Below are positions 45,305 to 53,870 of a DNA stretch of 64,000 nt, piece after piece (positions within the stretch are counted from its first letter, which is position 1; each line of letters begins with the position of its first letter). The notes under the pieces were generated by a model. That model saw only the letters and a program-made list of their open reading frames with translations. It was not told where the DNA came from and made no database searches. Position numbers and translations under genes: made by a program. Origin of the DNA: Actinomadura graeca (lineage in GTDB: Bacteria; Actinomycetota; Actinomycetes; Streptosporangiales; Streptosporangiaceae); assembly GCF_019175365.1 (NCBI RefSeq), contig NZ_CP059572.1, forward strand, positions 7,936,001-8,000,000. Reading direction: 5' to 3'.

Positions 45305-46353
45305 GCCTCCACCTGCCGGCGGCTCGCGCGCAGCACCGCGACGAAGAACGGCCCGCCGACGAACGCCGTCACGACGCCCAGCGGCAGCTCTCCGGGCGAG
45401 ATCACCGTCCGCGCGACCAGGTCGGCCAGTTCCAGGAACGCCGCCCCGCCGACCAGCGACAGCGGCAGGACGATCCGGTACGAGCCGCCCGCCAGCCGGC
45501 GGACGGCGTGCGGCACCACGATCCCGACGAACCCGATGAGCCCGCTCACCGCGACCGCGGACGCCGTCGCCAGCGACGCCGCCACCAGCACGACCATCCG
45601 GACCCGCGGCGCCGACAGGCCCAGTGACGCCGCCTCGTCGTCGCCGACGCCCAGCACGTCCAGCAGGCGCCCGTGCGCGAGCAGGACCACCGCGGAGACC
45701 AGCGCGTACGGCGCGACGAGCGCGAGCTGGCGCCAGTCCGCCGAGCCGACCCCGCCGAGGATCCACGAGAAGATCCGCTGCAGTTCCTCGGCCTTCACCT
45801 GCTGCAGGAACGTCTGCACCGCCGCGAGGAACGACGACACCGCCACCCCGGCCAGCACCAGCGTCGCCGCGCCGTTCCACTGCCCGGCCGTCCGGCCCAG
45901 CACGTACGCGAGGAAGACCCCCAGGAGCGCGCCCGCGAACGCCGCCAGCGGCACCCCGTACGCCGGGTCGCCCGGGACGAGCACGATCACCAGCGTCGCG
46001 CCGACCCCGGCGCCCGCGGCGGCGCCGAGCAGGTACGGATCGGCCAGGGGGTTGCGGAACACCCCCTGGTACCCGGCGCCCGCCATCGCCAGCATCCCCC
46101 CGACCAGCGCCGCCATCAGCGCCCTCGGCACCCGGAGCTGGAACAGCACGTTCTCCTCGATCGCGCTGAGCCCCGAGTCGGCGCGCACGAACGGGACCCG
46201 GTCGAGCAGCGCCTTCAGCACCCCGCCGGCCGGCAGGTCCGCCGCCCCCACGAGCAGACCGCCCAGCAGGGTCACCACGAGCGCCGCCACCGTGACCGCC
46301 AGCGGGACCGCACGCAGCCGGGCGGCCCGCGGATGGGCGCCGTGCGGCTTCAC
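45301..46353 (-). CDS. btuC: Cobalamin ABC transporter permease (FecCD family)
   Basis: 350 residues, ten transmembrane helices of BtuC/FecCD type: RVPRALMAALVGGMLAMAGAGYQGVFRNPLADPYLLGAAAGAGVGATL near residue 65-115, then LLDVLGVGDDEAASLGL near 228 (coupling helix) and GLIGFVGIVVPHAVRRLAGG near 270. GTG follows GGAGGG. Generic FecCD proteins carry ferric siderophores too; the riboswitch and cbiZ make corrinoid the substrate. Confidence 0.93.
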   Translation of the reverse strand: MKPHGAHPRAARLRAVPLAVTVAALVVTLLGGLLVGAADLPAGGVLKALLDRVPFVRADSGLSAIEENVLFQLRVPRALMAALVGGMLAMAGAGYQGVFRNPLADPYLLGAAAGAGVGATLVIVLVPGDPAYGVPLAAFAGALLGVFLAYVLGRTAGQWNGAATLVLAGVAVSSFLAAVQTFLQQVKAEELQRIFSWILGGVGSADWRQLALVAPYALVSAVVLLAHGRLLDVLGVGDDEAASLGLSAPRVRMVVLVAASLATASAVAVSGLIGFVGIVVPHAVRRLAGGSYRIVLPLSLVGGAAFLELADLVARTVISPGELPLGVVTAFVGGPFFVAVLRASRRQVEA

Positions 46354-46378
46354 AGCCGCCCTCCGGGACGTCCGCCCG

Positions 46379-47299
46379 TCACCGCGGCTTCTGGATCGCG
46401 TCGCCGATCGCCTTGACGAACTCGGGCAGGCGCGGCCCCCAGCGGGAGGCGATGTCGTCGTCCAGCTCGATCACGCCCTGCCGCTCGACCGCCTTCAGCG
46501 CCGCCCATCCGGGCCGCTTGCCGATGGCCGCAGCGTTCTGCCCGCAGCACTTGGTGTCGGCCAGGAAGAGGAGGTCCGGATCCTGCTTGACCAGGTACTC
46601 GCGCGACAGCTGCGGGTATCCGCCGGTCGCCTTGTCCGCCCCGTCGGCGATGTTGCGGAGCCCGAACAGGCCGTAGACCTGGCCGATGAAGGTCTTGGAC
46701 GTCACCGTGTGCAGCTGGTTGTCCAGCTCGTGGTAGTAGCTGCGGCCCTTGCCCCCGGGCGACGCCGCGACCGTCTGCCGGATCCTGGCCCGCATGTCGT
46801 CGGTGACCCGCTTGGCCTCGGCGGCGTGCCCGGTCGCCAGCCCGAGGTCCCCGATCTCGTCGTACGCCTCGTCCAGGTTCGCCGCCGCGGGCTCCAGCAG
46901 GACGGGCACCTTCAGCTTCGCCAGCGCCTTGACGATGCCGTCCATGTCGTCGGACACGACGACGAGGTCCGGTTTGTACCCGATGATCGCCTCCGCGTTC
47001 GGCTTGAACGCCGACAGCTTCGTCCTCGGCGCGTTCGCCGGGTGGGTGGAGTAGCCGTCCACGGCCACGACCTGCGGCCCGGCGCCGATGGCGAACAGCG
47101 ACTCGGTGTGGGTGGGCGACAGCGACACGATCCGCCGGGGACGCTCCGGGACCGTCACCGCGCCGTTGGCGGCCTGGACGGTGACCTCCGCTCCGGACGC
47201 GGGCGCCCCCTCGCCGTCATCGTCCCCGCCGCCGCAGCCGGCCGCGAGCGTCACCACACCGAGGGCGAGGGCCGCGCCGAGGGCACGTACGGATCTCAC
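46379..47299 (-). CDS. btuF: Cobalamin-binding lipoprotein
   Basis: 306 residues, BtuF/FepB periplasmic-binding fold attached as a lipoprotein: signal peptide with lipobox TLAAGC near residue 15-21 and a Gly/Asp-rich linker. VPERPRRIVSLSPTHTESLFAIGAGPQVVAVDGYSTHP and DLVVVSDDMDGIVKAL are typical of class III binding proteins. GTG 47299 follows AGGAGG. First gene of the operon, 71 bp after the riboswitch end. Confidence 0.92.
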   Translation of the reverse strand: MRSVRALGAALALGVVTLAAGCGGGDDDGEGAPASGAEVTVQAANGAVTVPERPRRIVSLSPTHTESLFAIGAGPQVVAVDGYSTHPANAPRTKLSAFKPNAEAIIGYKPDLVVVSDDMDGIVKALAKLKVPVLLEPAAANLDEAYDEIGDLGLATGHAAEAKRVTDDMRARIRQTVAASPGGKGRSYYHELDNQLHTVTSKTFIGQVYGLFGLRNIADGADKATGGYPQLSREYLVKQDPDLLFLADTKCCGQNAAAIGKRPGWAALKAVERQGVIELDDDIASRWGPRLPEFVKAIGDAIQKPR

Positions 47300-47369
47300 A
47301 GGAGCCTCCTGGCTGCCGGGAGGGCGGGGGCCCGCACATGACGGATCGCCTTCCACGAGGTCGAGAGTC

Positions 47370-47485
47370 GTCGGCGCGCGCGGAGACGACCTGGCTAGGC
47401 CACTCGGGGAGGGGCACCACAGTTGCGGGACAGCGCCGGGTTCGCACCGGACTTCGCTCCAGGGCGCGCTTGATCTGCAACGTTA
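47370..47485 (-). promoter_or_regulatory. Cobalamin riboswitch
   Basis: Read on the minus strand, the core GTCCGGTGCGAACCCGG - CGCTGTCCCGCAACTGTG and the later AGCCAGGTC match the conserved B12-box elements (GGTGxxAAxCC, GCTGxCCCGCAACTGT, GCCAGGxGACC). It lies directly before btuF and should turn the btuFCD-cbiZ operon off when adenosylcobalamin is plentiful. Ends are approximate; the right end is close to the divergent TetR promoter. Confidence 0.9.
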
Positions 47486-47517
47486 TCAGCCGGTGAGTCC
47501 GGTTCCGCTCCCTCCCC

Positions 47518-47569
47518 GGAGTGAGTACTCACTCCCATCTTGACGGAGTGAGTACTCACTCCGTACCGT
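47518..47569 (+). promoter_or_regulatory. Promoter flanked by two perfect 18-bp palindromes
   Basis: GGAGTGAGTACTCACTCC occurs at 47518-47535 and 47545-47562, both perfect, 27 bp apart. Between and over them lie TTGACG (47540-47545) and TACCGT (47564-47569) with 18-bp spacing. The start point predicted from this promoter falls at about the ATG 47577, so the TetR mRNA may be leaderless. The dyads are almost certainly the operators of the encoded TetR protein. Confidence 0.85.
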
Positions 47570-47576
47570 GGCGGGC

Positions 47577-48194
47577 ATGAACCGCAGACGCGCCCCCGGA
47601 ATGACCCCCGAGCGGCGCCGCGAGATGATCGTCCGGACCGCGCTGCCCCTCGTCGCCGAGCACGGCACCGCGGTGACCACCGGCCAGATCGCCCGCGCGG
47701 CGGGCATCGGCGAGGCGACCGTCTTCCGTGTCTTCGCCGACAAGGACGAGCTGCTCGACGCCTGCGTGGCCGAGGCCCTGCGCACCGACCACGTCCTCGC
47801 CGAGATCGAGGCCGTCCCGCTGGACCAGCCCCTGCGGGACCGCCTGGCCGAGGCGTTCTCCGCGATCGAGGCGTACCTGGCGCGCATCGGCACCGTCCTG
47901 GGCGCGCTCCACGCCACCGGCCGTGGTCAGGCCCCCCGCCCGCGGAGCCACGGCCCGCCCGGCGAATCCGGCCGCGACGCCGCCATGAGCCGCACCCGCG
48001 ACGCCCTCGCCGCACTCCTGGAACCCGACCGCGACCGCCTGCGCCTGCCCGCACAGCAGGTGGCGGGCCTCTTCATGGGCCTAGCGTTCACCCGCGCCCG
48101 CCCGCCCGCCGGGCCCGGCACGCAAGGTCCCTCCCTGGAGGAGTACCTGGACGTCTTCCTGCACGGCGCGCTCAAGGAAGGGAACCCCGAATGA
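47577..48194 (+). CDS. TetR-family regulator, self-controlled, paired with VOC gene
   Basis: 205 residues. Helix-turn-helix: EMIVRTALPLVAEHGTAVTTGQIARAAGIGEATVFRVFADKDELLDACVAEAL (about 17-70). The C-terminal part is of the TetR type with SLEEYLDVFLHGALK at the end. A GTG nine bases earlier is also possible. The stop overlaps the VOC gene start by ATGA, so the two are one operon under the twin palindromes. Confidence 0.9.
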   Translation: MNRRRAPGMTPERRREMIVRTALPLVAEHGTAVTTGQIARAAGIGEATVFRVFADKDELLDACVAEALRTDHVLAEIEAVPLDQPLRDRLAEAFSAIEAYLARIGTVLGALHATGRGQAPRPRSHGPPGESGRDAAMSRTRDALAALLEPDRDRLRLPAQQVAGLFMGLAFTRARPPAGPGTQGPSLEEYLDVFLHGALKEGNPE

Positions 48195-48568
48195 CGATCA
48201 CCCTGAACCACACGATCGTGACCGCCGCCGACAACGACGAGGCCGCCCGCTTCTTCGCCACCGTCATGGGCCTCGCCTACACGGGGCCGCACCCCCACGC
48301 GCGCCATTTCATCCCGATCAAGGTGAACGGCGCGCTCACCCTCGACTTCATGAGCGTCGCCTACCCGCAGGGCCACCACCTGGCCTTCGACGTGGACGCG
48401 GCCACGTTCGACGACATCCTCGACCGCCTGCGCGCCCGCGAGATCCCCTACGGCGACGACCCGGCCCACCCCGACAACGGACAGGTCGACACAGGCCACC
48501 CCCTGGGCGGGCGCGGCCTGTACTTCTCCGACTCCAGCGGCAACCTCTACGAGCTGATCGCGCCCTGA
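48191..48568 (+). CDS. VOC-family (glyoxalase/dioxygenase fold) protein
   Basis: 125 residues, two beta-alpha-beta-beta-beta modules: LNHTIVTAADNDEAARFFATVMGLAYTGPHPHARHFIPIKVNGALTLDF and HHLAFDVDAATFDDILDRLRAREIPYGDDPAHP, ending GRGLYFSDSSGNLYELIAP. Metal ligands expected at His 4, the His in HHLAFDV and the Glu of YELIAP. Fold members include glyoxalase I, fosfomycin-resistance proteins and extradiol dioxygenases; the ligand is unknown but probably is what the coupled TetR senses. Confidence 0.9.
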   Translation: MTITLNHTIVTAADNDEAARFFATVMGLAYTGPHPHARHFIPIKVNGALTLDFMSVAYPQGHHLAFDVDAATFDDILDRLRAREIPYGDDPAHPDNGQVDTGHPLGGRGLYFSDSSGNLYELIAP

Positions 48569-48706
48569 CCTAGCCGAGCCGACCCGCGCTGCGCCGCGCC
48601 TCGTCCGCGACAGATGGCCTGCGACACTTGCGTCGCATCGTACGGGCGAACCCCGGCCTACCTACAGGGCTCGCTGGCTGTATCCCGCCTCGGCCAGGCA
48701 GCCGGT

Positions 48707-49345
48707 TCAGGAACGCTCGACGGGATCCTGCGCGGCCCGCTCCCTCGCCTCTTCGAAGAAGTCCAGCAACGCCCTGTCGTCCGCCAGGAGCCGCATTGGA
48801 TGCGCCGCCCCGAACGGGGTGTTCCAGAACGCGCCCTGCCTCGCTTTCCAAGGCCCCGCGTACGCGTACGGCTCGCCGAGGTAGGTGTCCCCTGCCGAGA
48901 CGCCATAGTTGACCTCGTCCACGGAGATCCCCAAGTCGAAGTGCTCGGGCCATAGGACGGGCGTCGCGTCCGGCATGAAACGGACCAGGGCCTCCTGCCC
49001 GCGCCCGAAGGACTCCAGGATGTGCGCCGCGGCCTCCGCGTCCACGCCCAGCGTGTCGTCCGGCCCGACCCCGCTGCCATCCGCGTAGACGTCCGCGGCC
49101 TCCGCCTCGGTCCCGGCCGCCGTGGCGAGCTCCCGGCAGGTGGAGCCGTTCAAGGGCACCGCACGGTCACCGGCCACGAGCTCCGTCACGTTCACCCGGA
49201 GCTCCGGAGCCCCGACCGTCGCGAACCCACCGGGGACGATCCGCAGCCGGATCGTCCCGCTCTCCCGGTACTGCGGTCCGGCCAGCACCAGCTCCGCCAC
49301 CCCGTGCAACGAACGGCGGGTCGTCCCCAGAGTCTTCGGATCCAC
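48707..49345 (-). CDS. Conserved hypothetical actinobacterial protein
   Basis: 212 residues, starting VDPKTLGTTRRSLHGVAELVLAGPQYRESGTIRLRIVPGGF; later LGVDAEAAAHILESFGRGQEALVRF, LWPEHFDLGISVDEVNYGVSAGD and FWNTPFGAAHP. The regular Trp/Phe-rich beta pattern indicates a folded beta-rich protein; the sequence looks like a family I have met only as hypothetical. GTG start follows GAGGAG; the 20-residue upstream extension is less likely. No signal peptide. Confidence 0.72.
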   Translation of the reverse strand: MDPKTLGTTRRSLHGVAELVLAGPQYRESGTIRLRIVPGGFATVGAPELRVNVTELVAGDRAVPLNGSTCRELATAAGTEAEAADVYADGSGVGPDDTLGVDAEAAAHILESFGRGQEALVRFMPDATPVLWPEHFDLGISVDEVNYGVSAGDTYLGEPYAYAGPWKARQGAFWNTPFGAAHPMRLLADDRALLDFFEEARERAAQDPVERS

Positions 49346-49411
49346 GGCGCTGCTCCTCACGTCGGACGTAGCACCCACCCTGCACTGCCATCCGCCCGAT
49401 GACAAAGGCCC

Positions 49412-50311
49412 TCAGCACGCCCCGCCCTCCGGCGCGTGCTCCTCGGCCAGCACCCGGTCGTTCACCGCCCACCTCCGATGCCGCGCGGCCGACTCCAGAT
49501 GCGCCTCCGCCTCCTCCGGATGGGCGTCCGCCATCCACTCCAGCAGTGCCGCCGCCCGGTCGTGGGCGCGGGCCGAAGAGATCATGGCCTCCAGCGCGTA
49601 CTTCCCGCACCCGCGTCTCACCCGGCCCCGGTACACCTGCACGGCCGCGCCGCGGTCATCGGCGACGTCTTCCGCCGGCCATCCGCCGAAAGCCTCGGTT
49701 CCGGCGGACCCCTCGAACGACGTCGCGCCGGGCCGGTCGACGACGTCGCCTCCGAACGCGACGTCGCCTCCGAACGCGACGTCGCAGACTTCATCGACCT
49801 CGCGGAACACATCCTCCGCCGTGCCGGGACCCAGACCGAGGTCGGCGGCCGGTGGTATCGGGACCTCACCGGCCTTGCGGAGCACCTCGTCCAGGCCAAA
49901 GCGCTCCTCGACCTTGATGCCCGCACTTGGAGACGCCGCGTCCGACTTCCGGCGTTTCTTGGCCGCTGGTCGTGAACGCCCTCTGCCCCGTACGGTGCCC
50001 GGCGCCGAACGCGCCTTCGGATTGCCGCCTGCCGCAGCCCTCACCACGGTGTCGGCCTCGACACCGGCGCGCGCATCTCGTCCGGCCGTGGCCGCCCTCT
50101 TACGGCTCTTGCCGCGCGACGGGCCCTGCTCCGGACCTTCGCCACCCTTCAGGCGTGCACCGCGTGAACTGGGCTTTCGCCGCTCGCGGACGGTGTCGGC
50201 GGCGCGGACGTCCTCGTCCGCGCAGACGTCGTCCCCCCGCCCGCTCCGGCGCGTCCGAGCGGGAAGCTTGTTCAGGGTCCTCACCCGAAGCGCGCGGTCG
50301 TCACTGCCCAT
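49412..50311 (-). CDS. Hypothetical basic protein with 18-bp internal repeat
   Basis: 299 residues. Residues 1-125 are highly basic and low-complexity (RGKSRKRAATAGRDARAG, RPAAKKRRKSDAASPS), suggesting nucleic-acid contact or disorder. The middle has an in-frame duplication DVAFGG-DVAFGG coded by an 18-bp tandem repeat (49742-49777). The C-terminal 75 residues (ALEAMISSARAHDRAAALLEWMADAHPEEAEAHLESAARHRRWAVNDRVLAEEHA) look like a real helical domain. No family recognised. Downstream neighbour on the same strand is the previous entry. Confidence 0.55.
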   Translation of the reverse strand: MGSDDRALRVRTLNKLPARTRRSGRGDDVCADEDVRAADTVRERRKPSSRGARLKGGEGPEQGPSRGKSRKRAATAGRDARAGVEADTVVRAAAGGNPKARSAPGTVRGRGRSRPAAKKRRKSDAASPSAGIKVEERFGLDEVLRKAGEVPIPPAADLGLGPGTAEDVFREVDEVCDVAFGGDVAFGGDVVDRPGATSFEGSAGTEAFGGWPAEDVADDRGAAVQVYRGRVRRGCGKYALEAMISSARAHDRAAALLEWMADAHPEEAEAHLESAARHRRWAVNDRVLAEEHAPEGGAC

Positions 50312-50542
50312 AACAGCGAACCTGACGCCCGGGCTCGTCGAACGACCAGCCTTTTCGACACGTTGCTCTATCTACCCAGTAACCACACTATTCAGGCCCT
50401 GGCCCACATCGAAACCGCTGCTGACCTCGTCACTAGCACCACAAATGTGCCAAAAGGGACGAAATTCGGATGTGGGCTTGATAGGTGCGACCTAGAGTCA
50501 CTCGGACGTTGGTTGATTTTTGGAGAAGGTGCGGGTGTCGAT

Positions 50543-51310
50543 GTGCTCCCAGTGACGAGCAGTGCGGAAACGCTGAGAGGTTTGCACGAGCGGGCCGCTC
50601 GCGCCCTTCCGGCCCAGCATGTCGAGGACGTCGGAGGGTGGTCGCTGCGACGGGCACCCGGCTGTGCCTGGTGGGCGGGCACGGTGCAGCCGCACGGCCA
50701 CGCCGGGCCGGACGAGATGCTCCGGAGGATCGTCGAGGCCGAGCGGTACTACGCCGGTCACAACATGATCGCGCGGTTCGAGATCAGCCCACCGGCGTGC
50801 CCCGACGGTCTGGACACGCTCCTGGCCGAACGCGGCTACAGGCGCGAAAGCCTGATGTCGCTCCAGGTAGCCCTGGCCACCGACATACTGGAACAGGCGC
50901 CCGCAGGGGCACTGCGGGTCCGGTTGGACGACCGTCCGAACGACGCGTGGTTCGAGATCTGGCACACCGTGCTCGGACACGGCCGGGACCGCCGCGCCGA
51001 ATGGGACATGCTGGACCGCATACGGCAGCCGTCCGCCTACGCCAGCGCGACGCTCGGAGACGACGTCGTCGCCGTGGGCCGCGCGGTCGCCGACACGGGC
51101 TGGGTGGGTCTGTTCGGCATGGCCACGCTTCCCGAGGCCCGGGGAAAGGGCGCGGCCCGCGACCTGATCACCGCGTTCGCGGGCTGGGCCGCGAGCCGGG
51201 CCGACCGCATGTACCTCCAGGTGGAACGCGCCAACCCCCCGGCGCTCCGCCTCTACGAACGGGCGGGCTTCACCGAGATCGCCGGCTACCACTACCGCGC
51301 GGGAGAGTGA
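50543..51310 (+). CDS. GNAT-family N-acetyltransferase
   Basis: About 255 residues. C-terminal GNAT domain with VGRAVADTGWVGLFGMATLPEARGKGAARDLITAFAGWA near residue 180 (acetyl-CoA loop R-G-x-G-A) and MYLQVERANPPALRLYERAGFTEIAGYHYR at the end. The N-terminal half resembles a degenerate GNAT module, a layout common in actinomycetes. GTG 50543 follows GGAGAAGG at 13 bp; GTG 50552 is possible, and a longer frame back to 50363 has no ribosome site. The substrate is unknown. Confidence 0.8.
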   Translation: MLPVTSSAETLRGLHERAARALPAQHVEDVGGWSLRRAPGCAWWAGTVQPHGHAGPDEMLRRIVEAERYYAGHNMIARFEISPPACPDGLDTLLAERGYRRESLMSLQVALATDILEQAPAGALRVRLDDRPNDAWFEIWHTVLGHGRDRRAEWDMLDRIRQPSAYASATLGDDVVAVGRAVADTGWVGLFGMATLPEARGKGAARDLITAFAGWAASRADRMYLQVERANPPALRLYERAGFTEIAGYHYRAGE

Positions 51311-51341
51311 GGCCCGGCCGCGATGGCGCATCATTGACGCT

Positions 51342-52103
51342 GTGCAGACTCCGGAGCCGCTGACCCTCTACACCCCCGACGGCGTCCGTATCGACGCGGG
51401 GCATCTCCGGGGCGACGGCTCCCTGTGCTTCGTCCTGGCGCACGGTTTCACCTGCTCGTGGCGGCAACCGGCGCTCCGGGGGATCGCCGGTGCCCTCCAC
51501 CGGCACGGAGGCGTCATCGGCCTCGATTTCCGCGGCCACGGCAGATCGGGCGGACACTCGACGGTCGGCGACCGCGAGATCCTCGACGTGGAGGCCGCGG
51601 TCGCCGCCGCGCGCCGCCGGGGCTACGACCGGGTGGCCGTCACGGGATTCTCGATGGGCGGGGCCATCGCCGTCCGGCACGCGGCGTTGCACGGCGGGGT
51701 GGACGCCGTCGTCTCCGTCAGCGCCCCCGCCCGCTGGTACTACCGCGGCACGGTGCCGATGCGGCGCGTGCACTGGGCGATCGAAAGGCGCGCCGGACGG
51801 CTCGCGGTACGCCTGGCGCGAGGCACCCGAGTCGCACCGAAGGGCTGGGACCCCACCCCCGAGGCGCCCCACGAGGTCGCCGGGCGGATCGCGCCCGCGC
51901 CGCTCCTGGTCGTCCACGGAGACGCGGACCCGTTCTTTCCGCTTGAGCACGGCCGGCAGCTGTACGAAGCGGCCGGGGATCCGCGCGAACTGTGGATCGA
52001 GCCGGGCTTCGGGCATGCGGAGGCGGCCGCGTCCCCGGCCCTGATCGACCGCATCGGAGCTTGGGCGTCAACCACTGTCGCCCCCGCTCGTCAACCTTCA
52101 TAG
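51342..52103 (+). CDS. Alpha/beta hydrolase
   Basis: 253 residues. Catalytic features: oxyanion HGFTCSWRQP near residue 35, GLDFRGHGRSGG near 60, nucleophile elbow VTGFSMGGAIAV near 100 (Ser), VVHGDADPFFP near 193 (Asp) and GFGHAEAA near 222 (His). All three triad residues are present. Likely an esterase or peptidase-like enzyme of unknown substrate. GTG start; 31 bp after the GNAT gene, so possibly cotranscribed. Confidence 0.85.
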   Translation: MQTPEPLTLYTPDGVRIDAGHLRGDGSLCFVLAHGFTCSWRQPALRGIAGALHRHGGVIGLDFRGHGRSGGHSTVGDREILDVEAAVAAARRRGYDRVAVTGFSMGGAIAVRHAALHGGVDAVVSVSAPARWYYRGTVPMRRVHWAIERRAGRLAVRLARGTRVAPKGWDPTPEAPHEVAGRIAPAPLLVVHGDADPFFPLEHGRQLYEAAGDPRELWIEPGFGHAEAAASPALIDRIGAWASTTVAPARQPS

Positions 52104-52179
52104 ACCTGCGAAAACGCAAGTTATCCACAATCTCGCAGTCCCCTTCCGCCGCCTCTTCCGCCGCGCCACCCTTGATGAC

Positions 52180-53100
52180 ATGAACAACATCACCTGGCAA
52201 CGCGACCCCACCGGCTCCATCAGCCCCGTCGGGCCGGGCACCCGATTCATTCCCGCCCAGCAGTCTTCGTTCAGGACTCGCGCAAAGGCGTTCCGTTCCG
52301 TCCTTCCGGCGGAGGCCGTCGTCGCCCGGCGCACCGCCGCGTGGATATGGGGGCTGGACGTTCTCCCGCCCGGCATGAGCGAGTCCGACTGGAGCGTGGA
52401 GCTCATCACCCCGAGACCGGTCGACACCGCGCCCGACCCGCCCGCGCTCGCCCCCGGAACCGTCGATCTCCCGCCAGAGCACGTCCTTGAGGAGGACGAT
52501 GTACGTGTCACGTCCCTGCACCGCACGGCGCTCGACTGCGCCCGCTGGCTGCCCCGCGCCGAGGCGGTCGCCGCGCTCGACCAGTTCCTCCGCCGCGGCG
52601 TGGAAGCCGCCGAACTCTCCGGGATGGCACGCGCCTTACCGGGTTACCGCGGCAACAGGCGCCTCCGGGAGATCATCCGTCTCGGCGACCGCGGCGCCGC
52701 GTCCCCCGCCGAGAGCTGGACGCGCGTAACGGTGGTCGACACGGGCTTCCCACGTCCCGCCACGCAAGTCCCGGTGATGGGCCCACACGGGCACCACCTT
52801 TACGTGGACCTCGGCTACCCGGGCTACCGCGTCGGAATGGAGTACGACGGCGAACGTCACCACACCGGCCCCAAGGCCCGCGCCCACGACCACCGCCGCC
52901 GCGAATGGCTCCGGAAGAGTCAGGGCTGGGAGATCATTCCCGTCACCAAGGACTTCCTGTCCCGCCCGGCCCCCTACCTCGAAGCCCTGCTGACCGCACT
53001 GCTGAAACGAGGCTGGAACCCAGAGGACGCCACCATGGACGAGATCGCCACCCGCCTGGCCTCCCTCTCCCGCCGCCCCCGCCGATCCCGAATCCACTGA
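52180..53100 (+). CDS. AbiEi-like/DUF559 endonuclease-domain protein
   Basis: 306 residues. The N-terminal part resembles the winged helix regions of AbiEi-type antitoxin-like proteins (FRSVLPAEAVVARRTAAWIWGLDVLPPG; VTSLHRTALDCARWLPRAEAVAALDQFLRRG). The C-terminal about 110 residues are a Vsr/DUF559-type PD-(D/E)xK fold: HLYVDLGYPGYRVGMEYDGERHH (D...E-x-D) and DHRRREWLRKSQGWEIIPVTKDFL. Such proteins are frequent, often single, in actinobacteria; DNA cleavage is not demonstrated. Followed by repeat DNA. Confidence 0.82.
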   Translation: MNNITWQRDPTGSISPVGPGTRFIPAQQSSFRTRAKAFRSVLPAEAVVARRTAAWIWGLDVLPPGMSESDWSVELITPRPVDTAPDPPALAPGTVDLPPEHVLEEDDVRVTSLHRTALDCARWLPRAEAVAALDQFLRRGVEAAELSGMARALPGYRGNRRLREIIRLGDRGAASPAESWTRVTVVDTGFPRPATQVPVMGPHGHHLYVDLGYPGYRVGMEYDGERHHTGPKARAHDHRRREWLRKSQGWEIIPVTKDFLSRPAPYLEALLTALLKRGWNPEDATMDEIATRLASLSRRPRRSRIH

Positions 53101-53204
53101 CCAGCCACAAGGGCAAGCGCCCCGCACCCGAGACAGACGAGCCCATCAGCCACGACCCCCGCCTCACGACAACACCACCGACACACCCACCCGCAACCAA
53201 CCCG

Positions 53205-53294
53205 CCGCCCAAACCCCGCCGCCCAAACCCGCCCGCCCAAACCCGCCCGCCCAAACCCCGCCGCCCAAACCCCGCCGCCCAAACCCCGCCGCCC
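53205..53294. repeat. 14-bp tandem repeat (about 6 copies)
   Basis: Unit close to gcccaaaccccgcc; the AAA marks recur at 53211, 53225, 53239, 53253, 53267 and 53281, exactly 14 bp apart. Because 14 is not a multiple of three it cannot code a peptide repeat. Confidence 0.85.
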
Positions 53295-53870
53295 CCACCG
53301 CTACTACCGCCGCCACGCCCACGCACCCGCTACCACCGCCGCCGTCCCAGGTCGCCATAGCGACCCGCTACCCACGCCGCCGGGCCCGGCCCCCACGCCC
53401 GCCTGCTATCAGCGTGGCCGCGTCCAAGCCTCGCGCGCCCACGCTGCCATGACGACCCGCTACCAATGCGGCTGGCCCTCCGGCCGCCGGACCCACCTGC
53501 TACTTACGCGGCTACACCGACCCGCTACCACCGCCGCCGCGCCCAGGCCACTACGTCACCCGCTATCGACGCCGCTGCCCCCAGCCGCTGCGGCAGCGCC
53601 ACCACGCCCACGCCGCTACGAACGCTGCCACGGCCACCAGATGCCAACGCCGCTGCCCCCCGGCCGCGGCACCCGCCTGCTACTCACGCCACCGCACCGA
53701 CCCGCTACCACCGTCGCCGCGCCCACGCCGCTACCACCGTCGCCGCGCCCACGCCGCTACCAACGCCGCTGCGCCCACGTCGCTACCAACGCCGCTGCGC
53801 CCACGTCGCTACCAACGCTGCCACGCCCGCCCGCTACCACCGCCGCTACGCCCAAGCCGCAACCAGGCCG
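53295..53870. repeat. Degenerate minisatellite with 26-bp core units
   Basis: Between 53704 and about 53835 the unit ccgctaccaccgtcgccgcg + cccacg recurs: GCTACC marks at 53704, 53730, 53756, 53782 and 53808 (26 bp apart), then 53833. Looser copies (cgctaccaatgcggctgg, cgctacgaacgctgccac) extend left to about 53320. Not divisible by three, with no credible ORF on either strand. Confidence 0.75.

Noticed and set aside
52180..53100. Type IV toxin-antitoxin locus (AbiE)
   Set aside because: No AbiEii nucleotidyltransferase partner next to the AbiEi-like/DUF559 gene.
53320..53870. CRISPR array
   Set aside because: Units are contiguous 26-bp tandem copies without unique spacers, and no cas genes are present.
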